From NCBI GenBank assembly GCA_947588665.1, contig CANPYU010000004.1:1-18770 (forward strand): 18,770 nt of DNA. Reading direction: 5' to 3'. The number at the start of each line of letters is the position of its first letter. Position 1 is the first letter of the stretch. The stretch comes from an uncultured Bacilli bacterium. GTDB taxonomy: Bacteria > Bacillota_I > Bacilli_A > RF39 > UBA660. The notes under the pieces are model-generated. The model was not told the DNA's origin. It did not search any database and was given only the letters and a program-made list of their open reading frames with translations. Positions 8,636 through 15,162 of this stretch are shown here, piece after piece. The position numbers were made by a program, and so were the translations under genes.

Positions 8636-10150
8636 TTAAAGGGCTAAATCTATAATGGTATCAGGATGATTATAATCATAAATAATTTTTAATTTTAGTT
8701 TTTTACGATCACCTTTTATTTTTTGAATTTCAACTTTCGCTATTAATAGATTTATTAAATATGCAAGATTATCTTTAATATCAAGTTTTTTATTTAAATA
8801 ATTACTAAGTTGGGAGATATTTATAGGAGATGAATTTTTTTTAGAATGGGATTTTAAGTTATTTAATTCTATATTTAATTTATCATTACGAGTTTTAAAT
8901 TCAAGATCGGTGATTATTCCTTTAATATTTAAATCTAATAGTTTATCTTTTTGAATATTAAGAGTTGTAATTTTATTAGTTATGGTTTCTTTCTCAGAAG
9001 ATGAAGTAATTATATTTAAATATTCATTTAAAATAGTAGTAGGATTTGGGAGTTTATTTTTTAAAATAGTAGTAAATAAATTAAGAAAAAGATTGTCTAA
9101 GTATTTTTCTTTAATATTGGGAGAAGCACAACTAGATATACCTTTATTTTTATAAGTTTTGCAACACCAGATAGGATTAATTTTACGATTGGAACCTCCA
9201 TTTCTAATAAAAATAGAGCCACATTCACTGCAATATAATTTATTAGAATATTTATATTCTTGAAGGTGATTTTCACGATTTAAAACATGTTTGGAAGGCT
9301 TTTTTTTATTTTTTTGATAGAGATAATTAGCTTTATTCCATAATTCTTCAGAAATTATAGCGGGAATATTAGGATCTTTATAAATGATTTGTTTTTCAGG
9401 AGGAATTTTCTTTTTTTTATGAGTTTTATAATCCTCTACTTCGGTAAGTTTAGCAGTATAATAACCTTTATAACGAGGGTTAGTTAAAAATTTAGCTAAA
9501 GTGGTGCTAGAATAAGGTTTTCCTTTGGTGTTTAAGTAGCCTAAGCTTGCTAGTTCTTCGCCAATTTTTTTTAAAGTAGTAATACCACTGGCATAGGAAT
9601 TAAATAAATATTCAATGATGGGTGATTCTTCAGGATTAATTTTATAATGGCCATTTTTTTTATAATAACCAGTTAAATTACCACCGATTAATTTACCATC
9701 TTTAATCATCCGATTAATGCCAAATTTAACTCTTTCCGATAATTTTCGGACTTCATCTTGGGCTAAACTAGACATAATGGTTAGTCTAAATTCGGAATCT
9801 TCTCCAATCGTATTTAAGTTATCGGAGAGAAAATAGACAATAACTCCGTGTTTTAATAAATATTCTGTATATTTAATACTATCAACTGTGTTTCTAGAAA
9901 AACGAGATATTTCTTTAGTTAATATTAAATCTAATTTTCCTAGAGTAGCATCTTCAATCATTTTTAAAAAAGAATTACGGTGTTTTACAGCAGTTCCGGA
10001 TATTCCTTCATCGATATAACCAGAAATAAGTTGCCAATTTTTATTTTCTTTAATCATTTCTTCAAAATAATGTTGTTGATTTTCAAGAGAATTTAATTGG
10101 TCTGTTTTATCGGTGGAAACACGAGCATAATAACCTACTTTTAGGGGCAT
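8636..10150 (-). CDS. Large serine recombinase (site-specific integrase/excisionase)
   Basis: 504 residues from ATG 10150, close to Bacillus SpoIVCA/CisA in length. Resolvase domain 1-150: GYYARVSTDK with the nucleophile Ser12, YIDEGISGT, and LILTKEISRFSRNTVDSI carrying the catalytic arginines. Recombinase domain about 155-285 (GGNLTGYYKKNG, ILFNSY-like and YLNTKGKPYSSTTLAKFLTNPRYKGYY). Zinc ribbon about 307-345 (Cys307, Cys310, Cys329/330, Cys341). The C-terminal 150 residues are Lys/Leu/Asn-rich and probably coiled-coil. The start is doubtful: in-frame codons upstream (10204-10151) encode KAREELRRGQTIYD, the usual pre-domain leader of this family, yet offer no ATG, GTG or TTG. ATC at 10204, 4 bases after GAGG, is a candidate. 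It should catalyse integration and, perhaps with a helper, excision of this element. Confidence 0.93.
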   Translation of the reverse strand: MPLKVGYYARVSTDKTDQLNSLENQQHYFEEMIKENKNWQLISGYIDEGISGTAVKHRNSFLKMIEDATLGKLDLILTKEISRFSRNTVDSIKYTEYLLKHGVIVYFLSDNLNTIGEDSEFRLTIMSSLAQDEVRKLSERVKFGINRMIKDGKLIGGNLTGYYKKNGHYKINPEESPIIEYLFNSYASGITTLKKIGEELASLGYLNTKGKPYSSTTLAKFLTNPRYKGYYTAKLTEVEDYKTHKKKKIPPEKQIIYKDPNIPAIISEELWNKANYLYQKNKKKPSKHVLNRENHLQEYKYSNKLYCSECGSIFIRNGGSNRKINPIWCCKTYKNKGISSCASPNIKEKYLDNLFLNLFTTILKNKLPNPTTILNEYLNIITSSSEKETITNKITTLNIQKDKLLDLNIKGIITDLEFKTRNDKLNIELNNLKSHSKKNSSPINISQLSNYLNKKLDIKDNLAYLINLLIAKVEIQKIKGDRKKLKLKIIYDYNHPDTIIDLAL

Positions 10151-10221
10151 ATCATAAATAGTTTGACCTCGGCGGAGCTCTTCTCGAGCTTTTTTGATAT
10201 CGATAAATCCTCAAGTCCTTT

Positions 10222-10404
10222 CTATTTTTGGATTTTATTAATTCTTTTTAATAAACTTGCTTCCATTAATTTAAACGTATTTAAATCAATTATTTGTTCA
10301 TCATATAATTCTTTATTAATTATGAGTCTAAATTCTAACCATTTATATTCAAATGGCAAATTTTTGGTATTAATACTTACTTCTATATCATTAGTTTCTA
10401 ACAT
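10222..10404 (-). CDS. Small SHOCT-like protein encoded upstream of the recombinase
   Basis: 60 residues, with AAGGAGG (10416-10410) 5 bases before ATG 10404, the best ribosome site on this strand of the element. The C-terminal half, EFRLIINKELYDEQIIDLNTFKLMEASLLKRI, has the spacing of the SHOCT motif (a short helical hairpin with a 'gxIt/dxxxF' turn) found in small Firmicute proteins beside recombinases. The stop is 18 codons before a candidate upstream start of the recombinase, so the two are likely co-transcribed. It could be a recombination directionality factor or regulator, but that is inference from position and size only. Confidence 0.7.
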   Translation of the reverse strand: MLETNDIEVSINTKNLPFEYKWLEFRLIINKELYDEQIIDLNTFKLMEASLLKRINKIQK

Positions 10405-10452
10405 TATTGCCTCCTTATTCTCTTAATTTTATGTATTTATAACATAAAAAAT

Positions 10453-10482
10453 TTGACTATTTTTGTCTTTTTAGAGTATAAA
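10453..10482 (+). promoter_or_regulatory. Promoter of the element's cargo gene
   Basis: TTGACT (10453-10458), an 18-base spacer and TATAAA (10477-10482) stand about 60 bases before the cargo start. The region 10405-10544 is divergent: a TATAAA on the minus strand (10441-10436), with no good -35, may serve the recombinase operon. The two promoters would overlap back to back, so one regulator could control both. Confidence 0.55.
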
Positions 10483-10544
10483 TATGTCATTTTTTTACAT
10501 ATTAAAGGTAGAGGTAGGAAAATCTCTAAGAAGGAGGAAAAAAT

Positions 10545-11237
10545 ATGAAGAAGTTATTTTTAACTTTAGCATTATTTCTGTTAGTTATGGTATCACCAGT
10601 GTATGCGCTTGGTTTTGAAAACATAAGTGTTCTTAACAATAGTGATTCCTATAAAGGAGGTAGTCCTAAAATTGAGGGTAATGGAACAAGAAATGTAACT
10701 GTAACATTTGATGCAGCACAAGTAAAAATAGTCGATAAAGATCCTGATGTGGGAAGAACAATTGATGCAGCTTGGTTGGGAGTTAAAGTGGTTGCCCCAA
10801 AAGATGTTGCCATTAGTACCTTAAAAACGGCAACATATGTTAGTAATGGTTCAGAAGAAAAATCTTTCTGGGCTAATCAAGATAGTAATAAATCTGAATC
10901 ACAACAAGATGAACATTATATCAATGTATTTGGAGCAGTTACTGAAGAACATTTAACTAAAGCTACTAAAGCAGGAACATTGATTAAATATGTTTGGGTA
11001 TTTGATTGGGATAATGATGGAACAGACGATCAAACAGTTACAATTTTAATTAATCCGGCAACTACAGTTTTAACAGCAAAAGATAATAATGATGTTTTAT
11101 GGAATGATGATAAGTTTGATGAATTAAAACCAGTCGTTCAATCTCCGGCAACTAGTGATAATTTACCTATCAATATGGGATTAATGATGACATTTTTAGT
11201 AACAGGAATATATGCGACAAGAAAAATAGCAGAATAG
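10545..11237 (+). CDS. Secreted, probably wall-anchored cargo protein of the element
   Basis: 230 residues with a very strong AAGGAGG (10531-10537) 7 bases before ATG. Residues 1-21 are a classical signal peptide ending VYA, an AxA-like cleavage site. The mature part is rich in Asp, Asn, Thr and Val and looks beta-rich. FDWDNDGTDD (153-162) fits a DxDxDG calcium-binding loop. The C-terminus reads SPATSDN (200-206), a hydrophobic stretch (about 207-223) and RKIAE, the layout of a sortase signal. The motif is close to the NPxTGDN class rather than LPxTG, so anchoring is probable, not proven. This is the only clear plus-strand gene in the window. I recognise no family, and the role in the element or host is unknown. 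Confidence 0.88.
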   Translation: MKKLFLTLALFLLVMVSPVYALGFENISVLNNSDSYKGGSPKIEGNGTRNVTVTFDAAQVKIVDKDPDVGRTIDAAWLGVKVVAPKDVAISTLKTATYVSNGSEEKSFWANQDSNKSESQQDEHYINVFGAVTEEHLTKATKAGTLIKYVWVFDWDNDGTDDQTVTILINPATTVLTAKDNNDVLWNDDKFDELKPVVQSPATSDNLPINMGLMMTFLVTGIYATRKIAE

Positions 11238-11260
11238 GATTAATTTAAATCCTATTTTTT
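11233..11260 (+). terminator. Intrinsic terminator after the cargo gene
   Basis: A perfect 9-bp stem, AATAGGATT-AATTTA-AATCCTATT, overlaps the cargo stop codon and is followed by TTTT. It sits immediately inside the right inverted arm and prevents cargo transcription from running antisense into the pbp N-terminal half. Confidence 0.85.
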
Positions 11261-12339
11261 AGTGTTCTTTTATTAACTCCAAGATTGCATGAGTTTTCAA
11301 CTACCTGGAGCATCGTTTGAGTGCCATGGCCGCCTGCTTTCCAACAATGAATGGTCGCCCCATCAACATTGATTGAACCACCATCATGGAAAGTATCTTT
11401 AAAAAGATTGATTGTTTTTTCTTCTAGAGCCGCAGATAAAGTAATTATTTTAAAGGTTGATCCTGGTTCATAAGTCATCCAGATCGGTAAATTACGATTA
11501 ATTATTTCATTACTATATTTTTGGTATTCATTACTATTAAAATTAGGGCGAGAAGCCATCGCGAGAATTTCACCAGTTTTAGGATTCATGGCCATGATTA
11601 AACCTTGTTCAGGATTATATTTAGCAAGAGCATTATCAAGTTCATTTTCAATAGCTAATTGCAAATCCATATCAATAGTTAATTTTAAAGTGATCCCACT
11701 GGTTGGCTTTTCATATACTTCGGTAAGTTTTAGTTTATTGCCTTTACCATCAGAAAAATATTTAATAGCTCCATCAGCACCAGTTAAGTAATCATCATAA
11801 TATAGTTCTAATCCAGATAAACCTTGATTATCAATACCAACATAGCCTAAAACATGGGATAAAACCGTTTCATAGGGATAATATCTCTTACTTTCTTTTA
11901 AAAGATAAACACCGTCATAACCTAAATTATTTATTTTTTCGGCAATATCATAAGATAATTGTCGCCCTTCAGGATGAACACGTTCAATGGAAGTAGATTT
12001 AGTAACATGGGCTAACATATCTTTGTAATCGGTATTTAATATACTAGATAGATCTTGGGCTACTTTTTCAGGATCAGCAATTTGACCGGGCACAACTACT
12101 AAAGAAACAGTAGTAAGATTACTAGCTAAAACTTTACCATTACGATCGACGATAAGACCACGATCAGCTTTAATGGGGAGTTTTCTACTCCATAGACTTT
12201 CCGCAAGAGTATTAAGTTTTTCATAAGAAAAAACTTGAATATAAAAAACTTTAATAATAATAGCAATTAATATTACTATACATACTAAAAAAACAAATCT
12301 TATACGGGTATGTATTTCACTAAAAAACAATTTTATCAC
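11245..12339 (-). pseudogene. Class B penicillin-binding protein, N-terminal fragment
   Basis: Upstream half of the split transpeptidase, 364 residues. A short cytoplasmic start and one membrane helix (about 13-34) are followed by the pedestal/dimerisation region (RGLIVDRNGKVLAS, LSHVLGYVG, GLSGLELYYDDYL). The catalytic YEPGSTFK has Ser294 of SxxK. HCWKAGGHGTQTMLQVVENSCN ends the native sequence: the SxN motif is 350-352, and the next codons come from the element and end 12 residues later. HCWK-GGHG is typical of SpoVD/PBP2B. Without KTG it cannot be an active transpeptidase. The start may be GTG 12339 or TTG 12330, the latter better spaced from AGGTGAT. In the uninterrupted state it is the first gene of pbp-mraY-ftsW. 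Confidence 0.9.
11261..11288. other. Right attachment junction of the element
   Basis: Inner arm AGTGTTCTTTTATTAA at 11261-11276, one spacer base, then core TCCAAGATTGC at 11278-11288. Beyond the core lies native pbp sequence (GCATGAGTTTTC, coding NSC on the minus strand). Paired with 8603-8635 it defines a 50-bp attP with TT at the exact centre. Confidence 0.85.
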
Positions 12340-12361
12340 CTATTTTAAGTTTATGAATATT

Positions 12362-12388
12362 AAAAAAAGTTAGAAATTATTTTCTAAC
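12362..12388 (-). terminator. Strong intrinsic terminator between the hypothetical pair and pbp
   Basis: On the minus strand a perfect 8-bp stem GTTAGAAA-ATAA-TTTCTAAC is followed by seven T. It overlaps the stop of the 598-residue gene. Only about 25 bases separate it from the pbp start, so no full promoter for pbp fits after it. pbp expression may depend on readthrough or on a promoter overlapping the hairpin. Confidence 0.9.
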
Positions 12389-14173
12389 TAACGAATAAAT
12401 ATTTTCTTCAGGATAAATATTTTTAAGTATTTTTTCTATATCAGTAATATTATAATAACTATTGTATATTAAAGCATAAAAGATAGTCTCATTATTAATA
12501 ATACTTAATTTACTTAAATTTCTTAATAAACGGTTAATTGATACTTTGATACCAGAAATATTTAATAATAAAGCATTTTCTTTATATGGTTCTAAGATTC
12601 GGGGTAAAGAGGCTTTTTGATAAGTGTTTTCTTTTAATTCATTTAAAATATTTAAAGGAATAAGACTTTTAAAAGGATTAAAAATTATCTTAGGATTATC
12701 TTTTAATTTAATAAAAGGAATATTTAATATATTGCTTAAATTTAATTTATAGATATCATCTAAAGAATTATTTAAAATATCAAGATTTAAAAAAGAGAAT
12801 CCGAGTTCGAGCAATAAATCTAATTTTAAATTTAAGTTATCTTCTAGCAAAAAGTTTATATCTTTAGTAGTTTTAGTTATAGTTAAATTATAGCTTGCTA
12901 ATAATTCTAGATTATTGGGAATATTAGGAGAGAATAAAATATTTAAACAGTCAGGATAATTTTTAATATTTATATTTTTAGTGCTTAAATAATTAATATT
13001 AGCAAGTAGAAAAGATAAATCATTATTATCATATCTTAATAAATATTTATAAGAATTAATAAATGTTTTAGTGAGGGTACCATTATTAAGCATTTTAATT
13101 ACTAATTTTAATTTAGATAAAGAATAAAATGGTATATCAGGTTCAATATTGGTTAGAGTTAAATAAGCACATAATTTTAATATTTCGGCAATCTTAGAAT
13201 AAGGATTTTTTTTTAAAATAATCTTTTCATCAGTATTTAAAAGAGAATAATCATAATTATAAATTTGAAATAAATTAGTAAGATTAGAATCATTATTAGT
13301 TTCTAAATCAGTAATTTTAGTAATAAGTTCTTGATAATATTTTTTATTATGGTTTATGACATAGTCTAACACTAGATTTTTAATGGCTGTATTAGGGCAT
13401 ACAGTCATTAAATAATCAATGTTTTTTATTTCTTGAGAGTTTTTTAGTTCTTTAATTAAATCATCTATTTTAGTATTAAATTTAAGTTTTTCCTTTAACT
13501 CGTGAGATAATTCTTTAATTTTAGTAGTATATTCTAATGATATTTTATCCATAAAATTATTAATATAATTAATTTCTTTTATATTAGTTTGGAATAAAAT
13601 TTGATTTTCTTTATTAGATAATAAATTTTCGGGCATAAAGGATTTAAAAGTTTTAATATAGATAATAAAAATTAAAATATTATTTAATTCATCATAAGAA
13701 ATATCTTTAAATATAGATATTAGATCTTGCTCCATTTTAGAATTATTATTAAAATCATTAAATAAAGTGAAGTATTTAGATGCTTCTATTTCATATTGTT
13801 CCGTGATTAGCTCTATCTTTTTTAAATACTTGTTAGGTTTTTCAGAGTCTTCTTTAAAATTATTGTAAATAGTCTTTAAATTTGGTTCATTAATATAAAT
13901 TAAAAGAAGTTTTAAATATTCTTTAGAATTTAAATAAGAGGCATATTTATTATAAAGTTCTAATGTTTTTGTAACATCGTAATAATTGTGTAAAATAAGA
14001 GCATTTTTTATGAGATCTGCAAAAGTTATTTTCATTAATTTATTAAAATTGTGTGAAGGATAGTTATTAAAAAATTCTTGATGACTTTTTTTTAATGTTT
14101 GAATGTTTTGTTGTTCTTCATTAGAAATATCTTTTTTAAGATTTTCTAGTTGCCAAATAATCAATTTAGACAT
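12377..14173 (-). CDS. Unrecognised 598-residue helical protein
   Basis: I do not recognise a family. No signal peptide, membrane helix or enzyme motif is visible. The sequence is Leu/Ile/Asn/Lys-rich and predicted mainly helical. The second half has leucine-rich helical stretches with repeated N-x-L and L-x-L patterns (about 330-540), which could be a solenoid. GGAGG is 7 bases before ATG 14173. The start overlaps the 3' end of the preceding 311-residue gene by 13 bases, so the two are translated together and probably work together. It ends in a strong terminator. Position after ezrA and before pbp-mraY-ftsW, where Bacillus would have mraZ-mraW-ftsL, hints at a division or envelope role, but this is weak. 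Confidence 0.85.
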   Translation of the reverse strand: MSKLIIWQLENLKKDISNEEQQNIQTLKKSHQEFFNNYPSHNFNKLMKITFADLIKNALILHNYYDVTKTLELYNKYASYLNSKEYLKLLLIYINEPNLKTIYNNFKEDSEKPNKYLKKIELITEQYEIEASKYFTLFNDFNNNSKMEQDLISIFKDISYDELNNILIFIIYIKTFKSFMPENLLSNKENQILFQTNIKEINYINNFMDKISLEYTTKIKELSHELKEKLKFNTKIDDLIKELKNSQEIKNIDYLMTVCPNTAIKNLVLDYVINHNKKYYQELITKITDLETNNDSNLTNLFQIYNYDYSLLNTDEKIILKKNPYSKIAEILKLCAYLTLTNIEPDIPFYSLSKLKLVIKMLNNGTLTKTFINSYKYLLRYDNNDLSFLLANINYLSTKNINIKNYPDCLNILFSPNIPNNLELLASYNLTITKTTKDINFLLEDNLNLKLDLLLELGFSFLNLDILNNSLDDIYKLNLSNILNIPFIKLKDNPKIIFNPFKSLIPLNILNELKENTYQKASLPRILEPYKENALLLNISGIKVSINRLLRNLSKLSIINNETIFYALIYNSYYNITDIEKILKNIYPEENIYSLVRK

Positions 14174-15096
14174 AATTTTTCCTCCAAATCTTTATCTTTA
14201 GTATTTAAAAAGTCGATGATATCATTATAATAATTACGATGAGTATTAACAAACTCGGGTTGAGATATTAAAGTAAGATATTTATCTTTAACAGCTAAAA
14301 ATTGATTATTTTTATTTGCTAACATATTTTTATAATAACTACTTGTATCTTCTTTTTTCATAAAACCATCAATAATTAAATAATTATTGGCACTTAATCG
14401 GGCAAAAGTTATTCTAATTTTAAATAGTTTAACTTCAAAATAAGAAAGAGAATTAAGTTTTTTTAAACCCGGAAATTTACCATATTTAATGCCTTCTAAA
14501 AGAGTTAAAAAATCAGGATAAAATTCTTTGGGTACGGATTTACGAAGGCTTTCTAAAAAATAAATATTTTCATTAAGAGAAGTTAGAAAGAAAATATTAT
14601 TATTGGTAGCTGAATCATTTAATAATTCTTGTTCTTCTTCTAAATCTTTAAGTAAGTTTATTTTGCGAGATAGTTCGGCAATGGTGGCTTTTAATTCCAT
14701 AATATCTTCCTCAGTATTTGCTTCTAAAAGTATTTCTTCATAACTTACAATTTCTTCATATAATTTAAGACGTAGTTCCCAATTAGAAAATTCTAAACAT
14801 TTAAGATATTCTTTTAATTTATTCATAACTTCTTCATCACTTAAAGTTCTAATATTAAATAAACTAAATTCATTAGCTACTTCGTTTAATTTAGTATTTA
14901 TTTTAGCCACTTTAGGAATTATTTTTTCTGGATTTGTATTCGTTACGACGGGATTAAAAGAATTTTTTTCAGAAATAATAAGATTTATTTTTGATTCTAA
15001 TTCTCGAGCCTTTTTATAATTGCTTTTAATTAAAGCTAATTTTTCCTCAAGAGTAGCATTTATTTGTGGTTCAGTAAAATATTCATTATATAACAT
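14161..15096 (-). CDS. Unrecognised 311-residue coiled-coil protein
   Basis: No family recognised. Residues about 15-50 and 85-165 are Glu/Lys/Leu-rich with heptad-like spacing, suggesting coiled coils. The region after 170 (FLTSLNENIYFLESLRKSV, FPGLKKLNSLSYFEVKLFKIR) looks globular. There is no signal peptide or membrane segment. The start ATG 15096 follows a G-rich ribosome site (AAGGGGGG). A near-consensus promoter lies only about 35 bases upstream, so this is the first gene of a two-gene transcript with the 598-residue protein. Confidence 0.85.
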   Translation of the reverse strand: MLYNEYFTEPQINATLEEKLALIKSNYKKARELESKINLIISEKNSFNPVVTNTNPEKIIPKVAKINTKLNEVANEFSLFNIRTLSDEEVMNKLKEYLKCLEFSNWELRLKLYEEIVSYEEILLEANTEEDIMELKATIAELSRKINLLKDLEEEQELLNDSATNNNIFFLTSLNENIYFLESLRKSVPKEFYPDFLTLLEGIKYGKFPGLKKLNSLSYFEVKLFKIRITFARLSANNYLIIDGFMKKEDTSSYYKNMLANKNNQFLAVKDKYLTLISQPEFVNTHRNYYNDIIDFLNTKDKDLEEKLCLN

Positions 15097-15127
15097 GTAA
15101 AACCCCCCTTTTTTAAGAATAAACGCT

Positions 15128-15155
15128 ATTATAACATAAACTTAGTATTTGTCAA
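15128..15155 (-). promoter_or_regulatory. Near-consensus vegetative promoter with flanking inverted repeat
   Basis: TTGACA (15155-15150), a 16-base spacer and TATAAT (15133-15128): both hexamers are perfect. The -35 lies inside a 7-bp inverted repeat, AAACTTA ... TAAGTTT, with a 13-base gap, overlapping the spacer. The repeat could be an operator. It drives the two unrecognised genes. Confidence 0.8.
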
Positions 15156-15162
15156 ATTAAGT

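Larger units (their letters stand above)
8611..11285. mobile_element. Compact serine-recombinase element inserted in the pbp active-site codons
   Basis: 2,675 bp between the two TT dinucleotides (8610-8611 and 11285-11286) of the repeated core. Contents: large serine recombinase, SHOCT-like 60-residue ORF, divergent secreted cargo gene with its own promoter and terminator. No replication, conjugation, phage-structural or resistance genes are seen. Precise removal joins the two pbp pieces in frame: 4,589 bp span minus 2,675 equals 1,914 bp, exactly 638 codons including the stop. The joined ends give a 50-bp near-palindromic attP centred on TT, as expected for large serine integrases, which leave no target duplication beyond the core. 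It could be a developmentally excised intervening element (skin-like) or simply a small integrative element that exploits a conserved target. Confidence 0.9.

Noticed and set aside
10163..10426. 87-residue plus-strand open frame between recombinase and cargo
   Set aside because: It lies antisense to the SHOCT-like ORF, has no ribosome site, and overlaps the strong minus-strand AAGGAGG.
8611..11285. A DDE transposon or IS with terminal inverted repeats and target duplication
   Set aside because: The inverted arms do not sit at the extreme ends; the repeated core lies outside them and is offset as in serine-integrase att sites. The only enzyme is a serine recombinase and no DDE transposase is present.
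7751..12339. Two separate functional PBP-related genes instead of one split gene
   Set aside because: The N-part lacks KTG and the C-part lacks SxxK and a membrane anchor. Their ends carry the same core and rejoin exactly in frame.
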